From JALONO01 sp038209965 (GTDB lineage Bacteria > Bacteroidota > Bacteroidia > Cytophagales > Thermoflexibacteraceae): a stretch of 64,000 nt of DNA. Positions 1-8,632 of the stretch are shown here, piece after piece. Positions within the stretch are counted from its first letter, which is position 1. The number at the start of each line of letters is the position of its first letter. Where the stretch lies: NCBI GenBank assembly GCA_038209965.1, contig JBBQXF010000001.1:96919-160918 (forward strand), written 5' to 3'. The notes below the pieces were generated by a model. That model saw only the letters and a list, made by a program, of their open reading frames with translations. It was not told the origin of the DNA and did no database searches. A program made the position numbers and the translations under genes.

Positions 1-1119
1 CACCCCGCCGATGAGCCCAACAGTATGCGGATGCGCATCACCGTACCCAAGCAGTTGACCGACGTGTCGAATGGCCGCTTGCGCCAAGTGGTTGACAATA
101 CGGATGGTACCCGCACTTTTGACTGGTTTGTGGGCAACCCGATCAACAATTACGGAGTCAATGTCAATATTGGCAATTATGCCCATTTTTCCGACACACT
201 CCACGGCGAAGCGGGGGTTTTGTCCCTGGATTTTTACGCCTTGCCCCATAACTTGGAAAAAGCCAAGACCCAGTTTCAACAGGCTAAACCAATGCTCCGG
301 GCCTTTGAGCATTGGTTTGGGCCGTATCCATTTTATGCGGATGGCTACAAACTGATCGAAGTGCCCTATTTGGGCATGGAACACCAAAGCTCGGTCACTT
401 ATGGCAATAATTTTGGCAATGGCTACCTCGGCCGCGATTTGTCGGGGACGGGCTGGGGGCTAAAATGGGATTTTATCATCATCCATGAATCTGGCCACGA
501 GTGGTTTGCCAACAGTATCACCTACCGCGATATTGCCGATATGTGGATCCATGAAAGTTTTACCAATTACTCCGAAACCCTATATACCGAATACTACTAC
601 GGCAAAAAAGCGGGCAGTGAATACGTGATCGGCACCCGCCGGGGCATTGCCAACGACAAACCGATCATCGGGGTATATGGTATGAACCAGCGCGGTTCGG
701 GCGATATGTACTACAAGGGCGGCAACATGCTCCATACTATCCGGCAAGTTTTTGACAATGATGAAAAATTTCGGCAAATGCTGCGCCTAATGAACCGGAC
801 ATTTTATCACCAGACCGTGGATGGCAAACAGATTGAAGATTTCATCAGCCAGCAATTGGGCCGCAACCTCACCCCGGTTTTTGATCAGTACCTGCGCGAC
901 GTGCGCGTGCCCGTGCTGGAATATTCCCTCCGCGAAGGCCAGCTGAAATACCGCTGGACCAACAGTGTGCCGGGGTTCAACCTGCCCTTGCGGATTTTCA
1001 CCCAACCTGGCCAACCCCAGTTTATCTACCCCACCAATCAATGGCAAACCCTCAAACTGCGAGCTGACAAAATGGAAGTAGATGAGAATTTTTATATCAA
1101 AATACAGCAGTTGAAATAA
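1..1119 (+). CDS. M1-family metallopeptidase, C-terminal part (5' end outside window)
   Basis: This is the catalytic and C-terminal part of a zinc-dependent M1 aminopeptidase-like enzyme. The frame is open from base 1, so the gene starts upstream and codon 9 is not the true start. The zinc motif HESGHEW lies near base 484, and the third ligand, Glu in WIHESFTNYSE, follows after the canonical 18-residue spacing. The substrate-binding segment GMEHQSSVTYG, a variant of GxMEN, lies about 30 residues before the zinc motif. A Tyr-containing GSGDMYYKGGNMLH segment follows and matches the family's transition-state region. M1 enzymes trim N-terminal residues from peptides; Bacteroidetes homologues are often exported, but the signal peptide region is not visible here. 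The gene ends in TAA. Substrate range cannot be inferred. Confidence 0.93.
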   Translation, partial: HPADEPNSMRMRITVPKQLTDVSNGRLRQVVDNTDGTRTFDWFVGNPINNYGVNVNIGNYAHFSDTLHGEAGVLSLDFYALPHNLEKAKTQFQQAKPMLRAFEHWFGPYPFYADGYKLIEVPYLGMEHQSSVTYGNNFGNGYLGRDLSGTGWGLKWDFIIIHESGHEWFANSITYRDIADMWIHESFTNYSETLYTEYYYGKKAGSEYVIGTRRGIANDKPIIGVYGMNQRGSGDMYYKGGNMLHTIRQVFDNDEKFRQMLRLMNRTFYHQTVDGKQIEDFISQQLGRNLTPVFDQYLRDVRVPVLEYSLREGQLKYRWTNSVPGFNLPLRIFTQPGQPQFIYPTNQWQTLKLRADKMEVDENFYIKIQQLK

Positions 1120-1268
1120 ACTTGAAGCCAGTCTTTTGATTTTTTGGATTAATTTTTCTGATTGTCGCTGGTTTACTTTTGCGAACAGCGGAAAATCGGC
1201 ATTGTTTGGGCATCAAATTAGTGGGGCAAAAAGAGGTAATGGAGCACAGTTAAACGTGATAGCTAAAT

Positions 1269-2135
1269 ATGGCAAATGTACTGATCACGGGAGCAACCGG
1301 CAATGTGGGACTGGCAGTGGTGCAAGCCCTTGCGCAGCTTACCCACGCTTTCACGGTGTATGCCGGGGTGAGGGAAATCACCAAAGACCAAGCAATGTTG
1401 GCCCAATACGGGGCCATAGCCCGCAAATTTGATTTTACCGACCCGAGCACCTATGATCCTGCCATGGCGAAGTGCGATCTGCTCTTTTTGTTGCGCCCGC
1501 CCCAACTCTCAGATGTAAAAGCAATTTTCCAACCGATCATCCAAGCGGCCAAGCGGCATGGCGTGGGCCACATCGTTTTTTTGTCGGTTCAGGGCGTCCA
1601 AAACAGCCCCATTATTCCCCACCACAAAATTGAGAAAGCGATTGTAGCGAGCGGGATTCCCTATACCTTTTTGCGACCAGCGTATTTTATGCAAAATTTT
1701 ACGACCACACTGCGATCTGATCTGGTCGAGAAGCAGCGGATATTTTTGCCGGCCGGCAACGCAAAATTCACCTTGGTCGATGTGTCGGATCTGGGAAAAG
1801 TAGCGGCCCAAGTCATTGTCCAGCCTGACCGCTACCGCAATCTTGCCCTCGATCTGACTTGTGCTGAACGTTTGACTTTTCAAGAAATGGCTGAAACCTT
1901 GGGCCGGATTTTGGAAAAACCGATCCGCTACGAATCGCCCAACTTGGTGAAATTCTTTTGGCAAAAAAAGCGGGAACAAGTCCCCACCATGCTTATTTTG
2001 GTGATGATCATGCTGCATTATTTGCCCCGTTTTATGGCAGTGCCCGCCACCACCGAGTGGGTGGAAAAGATCACTGATAACCAAGCAACAACCTTCGATC
2101 AATTTGTGGCCAAAAACAAGGACTTGCTGCGCTGA
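1269..2135 (+). CDS. NmrA/SDR-type NAD(P)-binding protein
   Basis: This is a 288-residue Rossmann-fold protein. Its N-terminus carries the glycine-rich dinucleotide motif GATGNVG at residues 8-14, followed by alternating strands and helices typical of atypical short-chain dehydrogenases of the NmrA/HSCARG group. Segments such as FLSVQGVQNS and PYTFLRPAYFMQNF resemble the active-site region of that group, which often lacks the full YxxxK catalytic pair. Such proteins act as redox sensors or as NAD(P)H-dependent oxidoreductases on small molecules; the substrate is unknown. The gene is convergent with a second NAD(P)-binding protein at 2143-2778, only 7 bases away, and no terminator hairpin is seen between them. 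Start ATG at 1269. Confidence 0.88.
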   Translation: MANVLITGATGNVGLAVVQALAQLTHAFTVYAGVREITKDQAMLAQYGAIARKFDFTDPSTYDPAMAKCDLLFLLRPPQLSDVKAIFQPIIQAAKRHGVGHIVFLSVQGVQNSPIIPHHKIEKAIVASGIPYTFLRPAYFMQNFTTTLRSDLVEKQRIFLPAGNAKFTLVDVSDLGKVAAQVIVQPDRYRNLALDLTCAERLTFQEMAETLGRILEKPIRYESPNLVKFFWQKKREQVPTMLILVMIMLHYLPRFMAVPATTEWVEKITDNQATTFDQFVAKNKDLLR

Positions 2136-2142
2136 CGGGTGA

Positions 2143-2778
2143 TCAATTGCTCACAAAGGGCATTTGGTAATTGAACTGCTCATCTTCCAGCAGGGTGAGG
2201 ATAAAAGCGGCCAGGTCGGCCCGGCTGATCTGCGTGCTGGCATTGACTCCTACCCAGCCCACCCGGTACTTTCCGGTCTTGGGCCCGTTGGTCAGCCTTG
2301 GACCCCGTACGATCGTCCATTTTAATCCACTGTCGCGCAATACCTCATGGTGTTTGATGGCATCATTCAAGATCTTGGGCACTGCGATGGTCATGATCGT
2401 CCTGATCAATTTATCGATAAATTTGGGCTGATCCTTTTCGGGAAATGGCAACCCCCCGCCCGAAAGGGAAATGATCCGCGCCCCGTTGCTCTTTTTCATG
2501 GCCGCAATGATGTTTTTCGTCCCATTGGTCTGGAGCCATTCGGGCGATCCTTTAACGTGCCCGAACAGGCTGACCACCAAATCACTGCCCGCAATGGTTT
2601 TTTCCACCGCAGTTTGATCGAGGACATCGCCAGTGATTATCGTTAGGCGTGGGTGCGCTTGGCCGATTTTGGCGGGATTTCGCACCAAAGCGTTGATGCT
2701 GTACCCTTGGGCCAGCGCCAAGACCAGAAATTGTTGTCCGGTTAGGCCGGTGGCCCCAAACAAAGCGATTTTTTTCAT
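2143..2778 (-). CDS. NAD(P)H-binding SDR-family protein
   Basis: This is a 211-residue atypical short-chain dehydrogenase. The motif GATGLTG (residues 8-14) binds the dinucleotide, and a second conserved stretch, LVVSLFGH, precedes a GARIISLSGGG segment as in the NAD(P)-binding 'NmrA-like/flavin reductase-like' group. It is divergent from an HxlR regulator whose start lies 88 bases away. HxlR regulators often control a neighbouring reductase in response to electrophiles or aldehydes, so this gene is a likely target. The ATG at 2778 sits just after a T-rich tract. Its exact substrate cannot be told from the sequence. Confidence 0.88.
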   Translation of the reverse strand: MKKIALFGATGLTGQQFLVLALAQGYSINALVRNPAKIGQAHPRLTIITGDVLDQTAVEKTIAGSDLVVSLFGHVKGSPEWLQTNGTKNIIAAMKKSNGARIISLSGGGLPFPEKDQPKFIDKLIRTIMTIAVPKILNDAIKHHEVLRDSGLKWTIVRGPRLTNGPKTGKYRVGWVGVNASTQISRADLAAFILTLLEDEQFNYQMPFVSN

Positions 2779-2814
2779 TTTTGCGGTCGTTAATTTGATT
2801 TAGCCCACAAACCT

Positions 2815-2833
2815 AGGTATTTTTGCCGTACCT
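2815..2833. promoter_or_regulatory. Candidate HxlR operator in divergent intergenic region
   Basis: In the 88-base gap between the divergent reductase and hxlR genes, AGGTA (2815-2819) and TACCT (2829-2833) form a 5-base inverted repeat spaced by 9 bases. A nearby GTACCC at 2848-2853 may be a degenerate extra half site. Placement is right for autoregulation plus control of the reductase, as is common for MarR/HxlR-type dimeric winged-helix proteins. The assignment is inference from position and symmetry only. Confidence 0.35.
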
Positions 2834-2866
2834 GTATTTAATGATAGTACCCACCTTTTTGTAAGT

Positions 2867-3205
2867 ATGATCCAACCAGCCATCAAAGTAACCGCCCGCT
2901 GCCCCATCAAGACCACCATCGATCTGCTCGGCGGCAAGTGGAAGTTATTGATCTTGTTTCAGTTGGCGGGTGGCGCTTTGCGACTTTCGGTGCTGAAAAG
3001 ACAAATCCCGGACATCAGTGAAAAAATGTTGATCCAGGAATTGAAACTATTGCAGGACAGCCAATTGGTGGCGCGAAACAATTTTGGCGAAGTGCCGCCC
3101 CGGGTGGAGTACGAACTGACCGAAAAAGGTCGCCAAGCTTTGCCGCTGATCGAGGCCATGGCCCGCTTTGCCAATGCGTACCAAAACCCGCAAGAGGTGG
3201 GTTAG
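2867..3205 (+). CDS. HxlR-family winged-helix transcriptional regulator
   Basis: This 112-residue protein is a single HxlR winged helix-turn-helix domain. The family signature CPIKTTIDLLGGKWKLLIL lies at residues 12-30 and includes the conserved near-N-terminal Cys used for redox or electrophile sensing in several characterised members such as HypR and QorR. The recognition helix region with KRQIPDISEKMLIQELK and the wing PPRVEYELTEKG follow. Length and architecture are normal for the family. It is divergently arranged with the NAD(P)H-binding protein at 2143-2778, suggesting local control. Confidence 0.93.
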   Translation: MIQPAIKVTARCPIKTTIDLLGGKWKLLILFQLAGGALRLSVLKRQIPDISEKMLIQELKLLQDSQLVARNNFGEVPPRVEYELTEKGRQALPLIEAMARFANAYQNPQEVG

Positions 3206-3408
3206 CCGGCCATAATGCCAATTTGGCCGATTAAAGTAAAACTTTTCTTTCAATAAAGTGACCTTGATTTTGGTCCTTTGTTTCTTGACGTGATAACCAG
3301 TGAGCAAGCCGCGATTGTCACCATTTGTAGCAGGCGCAGCCATAAAGGCGATCAAATATTTGCGATAAATCATTAATTTACCGCTCCATAATTGCCAACC
3401 ACCAGCCG

Positions 3409-4812
3409 ATGAACCCATCCAGCACCCAACATTCCCAATTGGCCGAAACCTTCAATCAAGACGAAGAGCGCGTAGATTGGCACGACAAGACACTTTGGTT
3501 CATTCGCCAAAAACGCGATCGGGCAGCCCAGCAACTCCCCGAATGGGAAGCGTTGCGCACGGCAGCATCGGAAATTAAAGATAACGTGCTGGCCAATCTG
3601 GATCAGTATTTACTTGAATTTGAGGCCAATGCACTCCGAAATGGAATGAAAGTGCACTGGGCGGCCGATGCAGCGGAGCACAACCAGATCGTCCACCAGA
3701 TCCTGACCGAAAACGGGGTGCGCCAAATGGTGAAGAGCAAATCGATGCTCACCGAAGAGTGCCACCTCAACGATTACTTGGCCGAACAAGGCATTGAGGT
3801 GATTGACACCGATCTGGGCGAGCGCATTGTCCAGTTGGCGGGCGAGGCCCCGAGCCATATTGTGCTGCCCTGTATCCATAAGAAGAAAGAGGAAATTGGG
3901 GAACTGTTCCACCTGCACTTGGGCACGCCCGAGGGCAACGCCGATCCTGATTTGTTGACCGCCGCCGCCCGGGAACACCTCCGCGACAAGTTCCTGACTA
4001 GGCGCGTGGCCCTCACCGGGGTCAATTTTGCCATTGCCGAAACGGGCGAGTTTGTGGTGTGCACCAACGAAGGCAATGCTGACATGGGCGTTCACTTGGC
4101 CGATGTCCACATTGCCAGCATGGGCATGGAAAAAATCCTGCCGATGCGCGAACATTTGGGGGTGTTCCTCCGCTTGCTGGCCCGCAGTGCCACCGGTCAG
4201 CCGGTCACTACTTATTCCAGCCATTTCCGGCGGCCCCGGGCCGGGCAAACCATGCACTTGGTGATCGTGGACAACGGGCGCAGCATTCAACTGGGCCGCC
4301 CTGATTTCCGCAGCTCGCTCAAGTGCATCCGGTGCGGAGCGTGCATGAACACGTGCCCTGTGTATCGGCGGAGCGGCGGCCACAGCTACCACCACGCCGT
4401 GTCCGGGCCGATCGGCGCCATCTTGGCCCCCAACTTGGACATGAAAAAGAACGCTGATCTACCCTTTGCTTCCACTCTTTGCGGCTCCTGCACGAATGTT
4501 TGCCCGGTCAAGATCGACATTGATGCCCAGCTCTACAAATGGCGGCAAATAGTGGTGCAAGAAGGTTACGTGGGCACGGGCAAGTCGCTGGGCATGAAAG
4601 CACTGAATTTCACCCTTTCGCAGCCGGCACTATTCGAAAAAGTGGGTCAAGTCGGGCGCTGGGCCATGCGTTTGGCCCCGTATTCGGTGAGCAATCCATT
4701 GAACCCTTGGTACAAACAGCGCGAAATGCCCCAAGCTCCCAAAGAATCATTCCGGGAATGGTGGGCCCGGGAGCGCGGCCAAAAAAAGCCTGAGCAAACC
4801 CCAACAACATGA
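3409..4812 (+). CDS. lutB: LutB-like lactate-utilisation iron-sulfur protein
   Basis: This 467-residue protein matches LutB, the iron-sulfur subunit of the LutABC complex that oxidises L-lactate to pyruvate. An N-terminal LUD domain (about residues 60-290) includes GVNFAIAETGEFVVCTNEGN. Two 4Fe-4S cysteine clusters follow, CIRCGACMNTCPV and LCGSCTNVCPV, near residues 306 and 361. The C-terminal tail contains FREWWARERG, a pattern common in LutB. Neither lutA nor lutC is adjacent: a lutA homologue lies about 37 kb away at 41597-42346 and no lutC is seen in this window. The stop codon overlaps the start of a serine recombinase gene by ATGA, an unusual partner for this enzyme. Confidence 0.93.
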   Translation: MNPSSTQHSQLAETFNQDEERVDWHDKTLWFIRQKRDRAAQQLPEWEALRTAASEIKDNVLANLDQYLLEFEANALRNGMKVHWAADAAEHNQIVHQILTENGVRQMVKSKSMLTEECHLNDYLAEQGIEVIDTDLGERIVQLAGEAPSHIVLPCIHKKKEEIGELFHLHLGTPEGNADPDLLTAAAREHLRDKFLTRRVALTGVNFAIAETGEFVVCTNEGNADMGVHLADVHIASMGMEKILPMREHLGVFLRLLARSATGQPVTTYSSHFRRPRAGQTMHLVIVDNGRSIQLGRPDFRSSLKCIRCGACMNTCPVYRRSGGHSYHHAVSGPIGAILAPNLDMKKNADLPFASTLCGSCTNVCPVKIDIDAQLYKWRQIVVQEGYVGTGKSLGMKALNFTLSQPALFEKVGQVGRWAMRLAPYSVSNPLNPWYKQREMPQAPKESFREWWARERGQKKPEQTPTT

Positions 4813-5432
4813 AACTTGGATACGCCCGCGTCAGCACCCGCGATCAGCAAGCCCACTTGCAGCACGATGCCCTTCAGGTGGCAGGCTGTGAACGCATTTT
4901 TACCGAAACGGCTAGCGGATCGCGCACTGATCGACCGGTGCTGGCGGAGTTGCTGGCCCAAGTACGGCCGGGCGATGTGATCGTGGTCTGGAAATTGGAT
5001 CGCCTGGGGCGCTCGCTCACGCATTTGGTGGAAACGGTGGGGCGACTGGTCGAACTGGGGGTGGGCCTGAAAAGCCTCCAAGATCCGGTGGACACCACCA
5101 GTGCCCAGGGCCGCTTGGTTTTCAACTTGTTTGCTTCGCTGGCCGAATTTGAGCGCGATCTGATCCGGGAGCGCACCAACGCCGGACTGGCTGCGGCCAG
5201 GGCGCGGGGCCGAGTGGGTGGCCGGCCCCGGGGACTGACCAAATCAGCGGAAATCACCGCCCATGCGGCCGCCACTTTGTACCGGGAGGGCAAGTTGTCG
5301 GTTTCGCAAATCTGCCAAAAATTGGCCATTTCTCGCAGTACGCTCTACAACTACCTTAGATTCAATCAAATAAAAATTAGTGCTTACCAAAAAAAGCCAT
5401 TGGTTCCGCCCAATGCCGCGCCCGCCCAGTAA
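4809..5432 (+). CDS. Serine recombinase (resolvase/invertase family)
   Basis: This is a 207-residue small serine recombinase. The catalytic serine is in GYARVSTRDQ (Ser9). The core motifs VVWKLDRLGRS and FASLAEFERDLIRERT follow, the latter beginning the long E-helix. The C-terminus is a resolvase-type helix-turn-helix, QICQKLAISRSTLYNYLR, at about residues 168-185. Length is typical of Tn3 resolvases and Hin/Gin invertases. Its ATG overlaps the lutB stop (ATGA), implying translational coupling. No transposase gene or clear res/inversion site is seen alongside, so it may be a domesticated or leftover recombinase. Base composition looks like the neighbours. A decayed Rpn element 1.5 kb downstream supports an insertion-prone region. 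Confidence 0.93.
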   Translation: MKLGYARVSTRDQQAHLQHDALQVAGCERIFTETASGSRTDRPVLAELLAQVRPGDVIVVWKLDRLGRSLTHLVETVGRLVELGVGLKSLQDPVDTTSAQGRLVFNLFASLAEFERDLIRERTNAGLAAARARGRVGGRPRGLTKSAEITAHAAATLYREGKLSVSQICQKLAISRSTLYNYLRFNQIKISAYQKKPLVPPNAAPAQ

Positions 5433-5504
5433 ACTGATCCTGAGGGTTCCGTTGATTTGATGCGCCCCACTTTTATTGTCCACAGCGAAATGCAGGTTGG
5501 GCGG

Positions 5505-5759
5505 TCAGCGCCACCAAATCCTGGCAATGGCAATGAGGCCGATAAACGCCCAAATCAAATTGAGGATGGTGTTGGGGTACGCTTTTTTCTGGTACGTGTA
5601 ATACATCAGCACCAAGCTGCCAAACAGGTTGAGCAGTTGGTAGGTCAGGCCATCGGAGGCCATTAATCCATTGCTGTTCAGGGCATACGCACCTACCAAC
5701 AGCAGTGCACCCACCCAGCCCAAAGCTTCCAAGACATTAAAGTTGTGCATCATGGCCAT
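5505..5759 (-). CDS. CBU_0592-family small membrane protein
   Basis: This small integral membrane protein has about three hydrophobic helices and resembles the CBU_0592-like family, with pattern LGWVGALLLVGAYALNS then LLNLFGSLVLMYYTYQKK and NLIWAFIGLIAI. Function is unknown in the family. I place the start at the ATG at 5759 (MAMMHNF); a longer reading would need a TTG at 5792. Residues of the second helix followed by YPNTILNLIW are the most family-like. It stands alone on the minus strand, convergent with the recombinase, with a 72-base gap. Confidence 0.75.
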   Translation of the reverse strand: MAMMHNFNVLEALGWVGALLLVGAYALNSNGLMASDGLTYQLLNLFGSLVLMYYTYQKKAYPNTILNLIWAFIGLIAIARIWWR

Positions 5760-5895
5760 CAAATGAGCACCAAAGGAACAAATATTTTCCAAGATTGGCG
5801 CGCACCAAAAAAAACCCGCAACCAGAGGCCACGGGATTTCTGACGATTACAAACTTTAAAACGAATAGTTTGGGTTGGCTAGCGGTTCAGCAGCG

Positions 5896-6522
5896 TTACT
5901 TGATCACAAAAGTTTGTTCCAACACCTTACTGTCATTTTCCACTGTCACGGTATATGTACCGGCTTTTAGGCTGGAAATGTTATACTTGCGGGCGAAGTT
6001 GTCGCTCTCGTTGTGCTCACTGTACAAGAGTGTGCCATTGCTGTCCCTAACTGTGATGTAGGTTCCTTCTTCACCGCCCTGATAGGCCACTTTGAACATA
6101 CCATTAGTCAGGCTGGCCGAGATGTAAGCATTAAAGGGAGCGGGGTTCAATTTGGCTCCCCCCACCGCCACCCGTTCAACGGTTTTGAACTCACCATTGC
6201 TGATTTCCACGCTGTAAACGCCCCGTCCCATTGTGGCCAAATCGTAGTTGCGCTTCAGTTCCGTAGCCTGTTTGATCCGATCCGTGTAGATCAGTTTGCC
6301 TAGCGGGCTGAATACTTTTACCGTAACATTATTGCCCAATTCATTCTCAAAAGCCAAGCGAAACTTGGTGGTCTCGCTGATAGCATAAAGACTGTAAGCA
6401 AACTTTTCGGCGGGGACTACGCGGCCTGGATCACTAGGATCGATGTTTCGGGCCATTACACTGTTGAGAGAAACAGCAACAAAGAGAACAATTACGAGTA
6501 ATTTAGATATGATAGCTTTCAT
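5896..6522 (-). CDS. Secreted protein of two tandem sorting-domain-like modules
   Basis: This 208-residue exported protein has a signal peptide (MKAIISKLLVIVLFVAVSLN, cleavage probably after VMA). The rest consists of two tandem beta-sandwich modules that resemble each other and T9SS C-terminal domains. Module 1 (about 50-118) has VFSPLGKLIYTDR and GRGVYSVEIS; module 2 (about 130-208) has VRDSNGTLLYSEH and KAGTYTVTVE, ending in TFVIK. There is no passenger domain, which is odd for a T9SS cargo. It could instead be a small periplasmic or surface beta-sandwich protein. The region upstream is AT-rich and non-coding, so it has its own promoter. Confidence 0.7.
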   Translation of the reverse strand: MKAIISKLLVIVLFVAVSLNSVMARNIDPSDPGRVVPAEKFAYSLYAISETTKFRLAFENELGNNVTVKVFSPLGKLIYTDRIKQATELKRNYDLATMGRGVYSVEISNGEFKTVERVAVGGAKLNPAPFNAYISASLTNGMFKVAYQGGEEGTYITVRDSNGTLLYSEHNESDNFARKYNISSLKAGTYTVTVENDSKVLEQTFVIK

Positions 6523-6955
6523 AGTACAAAGTATTTAGATGGACGCCGTTTGGATTGAACGACGAAGGAGTATGTGCCAACGAAATGCCAAAAATTATAA
6601 CTATTTGTAAAACAGTTATTTACGATTAGTTATGAAAAAATATAACGGGAAAAATGTGCGAATGTGAACAGCCATTGATCGGGGGTGCTGCAACTGTAAA
6701 TACAGATAATTTAATTAGCATTTTTTTTGCAAACCGAGAATCGGACTCCCAAGAATCTGTGAATAAATGAGGGGCGGCCAGAAGTTGTTACTATTTGGTG
6801 ATTATTTGTAAAAAAAAATAATATTTCTTTCTGATTTATTGATTTATGGTTGTTTTTGTGCGCCCTTTTTTCTTGTCCAAGAGATGGTTTGGGCAAGGGA
6901 AATCCCAACAATTTACGGCTCTGTTTTAGGGAAATTGGGAAAAGGCCGGCGACGA
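6523..6955. other. AT-rich non-coding stretch
   Basis: No convincing gene is seen on either strand. The part next to 6522 is rich in A and T with several short AGTTAT/ATAACT repeats around 6596-6650 and must hold the promoter of the minus-strand gene at 5896. The rest separates it from the decayed Rpn gene. Confidence 0.5.
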
Positions 6956-7602
6956 TTATTGGTGAGCTTCTTCGGTCATCAAGCTATCGTTGTAGGCGGT
7001 GCGTTCTGCGGGACTAAACTGGGCCACTTCGGCGAGCAGGCACGCTTTTCAAATGCTTTCGCTTGGCGTTTGATTGGTTATTCGTCTGTTTTGCTTAAGT
7101 TTATCAATCGGTAATGCCATTTATCATCTATATTCACCAGTTCAGCTTCCTTTTGGTGAAATTCGGCATTGGCAAACAGACAAAGTCAGTTGGTCGTGAA
7201 ACACGGTCTTTTGTCGGTCTCCATCAACTCGACCACTACATTGGGCTGTTTTTGGCGTTCATCCCCAAAATCAACATCCACGACGGCCAAGGTATAACCG
7301 GCATCCACCGGGTAGTCCCAATCTTGAATGGTAAAAGTTAAGTCACAGAGTGTCCGGCTCTTGAAAAACCTTGCTTGGCTTGTTGGCGCTCCGCAATGAA
7401 TTTCTCCCCAGTTTCGTTTCCACGGCACAGATCATGGATCACTTCGCGATCATGGTCGCCCACAACCAAATTTTCCGCTTTTTGCTAGGTCAATGTGGCG
7501 ATTTGCTGATCGGGCAATGGGCAGTTCAAAAAGCTGACCAAGAGGTTCTTGCTGATTTCGGAGCCAAACAGTTTTGAACCCAAAATCGGTGAAGGGGTTT
7601 AC
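6956..7602 (-). pseudogene. Decayed Rpn/PD-(D/E)XK nuclease-transposase (PDDEXK_2)
   Basis: Reading the minus strand across frames recovers most of an Rpn-family recombination-promoting nuclease. From 7602 the N-terminal signature VNPFTDFGFK is followed, after a frame change, by LFGSEISKNLLVSFLN, then ATLT, a TAG stop, and VGDHDREVIHDLCRGNETG with GEKFIAERQQAKQGF. Another frame change gives FFKSRTLCDLTFTIQDWDYP, DAGYTLAVVDVDFG and VVVELMETDKR. After a stop comes DDKWHYRLINLSKTDE and, in yet another frame, ACLLAEVAQFSPAERTAYND. These match the family's order, including the nuclease D...ExQ-type core. At least three frameshifts and three stops mean it is dead. It marks an old insertion next to the recombinase. 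Confidence 0.82.
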
Positions 7603-7793
7603 CTAGTGCTCGGCCCTGGCAACCACGGTTTGGGGGAAGCCCGGGTTTCCACTTTTCTTGCCTTTGGATTGATTTAAGGCAATTGCGTTGGTGTAATCTT
7701 TTCTCAAAGATTCGGAAAAAACAGCGACTCGGATCTACGCCAGAACCGCCCAGAGCTGGCCGTTGAGTGGCCACGGGACTGGCCACAAAAATA

Positions 7794-7831
7794 GGCGCGC
7801 ACCGTGCCCATTTGGGGTCATGGTACGCGCC
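7794..7831. repeat. Imperfect hairpin downstream of protease gene
   Basis: Arms GGCGCGCACCGTG (7794-7806) and CATGGTACGCGCC (7819-7831) pair with two mismatches that would be G-U pairs in one orientation. It lies 39 bases past the stop of the minus-strand protease gene but lacks a T tract, so it may stabilise the mRNA end rather than act as a simple terminator. The 270 bases between this area and the Rpn relic contain no recognisable gene. Confidence 0.4.
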
Positions 7832-7869
7832 TTACACCTAAGATTGGGCTGTTTTTCGCAACTGAGAGG

Positions 7870-8364
7870 CTAATTCGCCCAAAAAAGAAGGTATTCGCGC
7901 TTGATGAAGCGCCAACTGCCCCGCTGGCGGAACCGCCCCCGGTTGGGATCCATCACATTGATTTCCCCGTGGGGCGAGTCGGGGGCATTGACACTGTGGA
8001 TGACCACCACGTGGTTGCCATTCACCGATGGCTCGTAATAGCCGATGACGACCGGGCCTTTGACCAGTTTTTCCTTGATGAAGTCAATGTCCATCTTGCC
8101 GGTGAACTTCCGGTGGCTCATGCGCACCGTGCCGGTGGCATAAAGCAGTTTCAAGTTGGCCTCCGAGACAGTGCCGTATTCGGTGCTGTTCACATCAGTG
8201 TTCCAAAAAGAGCGGAAGTCTTTGATCAAATTGATTTGATCCACTTTGGAACGGGCGGGCGACATGGCCGCCAGCCACCACTCCAACGAGGCGGCCCAAC
8301 AAGCGGTTTCATCGAACTGCGCCACGGCATTTGGGTAATCGGATACTTTTAATGGCCAAGCCAT
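7870..8364 (-). CDS. Papain-like (C39/C70-like) small cysteine protease
   Basis: This 164-residue protein has the layout of a minimal papain-like protease: oxyanion Gln16 in AQFDETACWAAS, nucleophile Cys22, His118 in NGNHVVVIHSV, and Asp139 in VMDPNRG. The family includes C39-like and AvrRpt2-type (C70) peptidases, found as toxins, effectors and maturation proteases. No signal peptide or Gly-Gly leader is visible, so it is cytosolic or exported by a non-Sec route. It lies downstream of an orphan TssH/ClpV-like ATPase on the same strand, but a strong hairpin at 8633-8677 separates them, so it probably has its own promoter. An effector role is only inferred from that neighbour. No immunity gene is evident. 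Confidence 0.72.
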   Translation of the reverse strand: MAWPLKVSDYPNAVAQFDETACWAASLEWWLAAMSPARSKVDQINLIKDFRSFWNTDVNSTEYGTVSEANLKLLYATGTVRMSHRKFTGKMDIDFIKEKLVKGPVVIGYYEPSVNGNHVVVIHSVNAPDSPHGEINVMDPNRGRFRQRGSWRFIKREYLLFWAN

Positions 8365-8632
8365 ACTGAAAGTGGTTTAGTGAAAAAGAAAGGTTGGTAA
8401 ACCTTTAGCTAGATACTGAAATCCTTTTGGATGTCGGTATTATGCGAAAGACAAGCAAGCTACTGATCATGACAGCAGAGGAACCAAATAATGCCCAAAT
8501 AAACCGATTGAGAAGGTTTAAGTGATTTATATCCTTGAAAAACAACAACTTATAGCTTTTTTAAATTGATACTTATTTATCGATGAGCCTAAAGTGAATA
8601 GATCTGGTTGAATGTCCGTTACTTGTCCAACC

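Noticed and set aside
3610..4395. Minus-strand open frame inside lutB
   Set aside because: Antisense shadow; lutB has both Fe-S motifs in frame.
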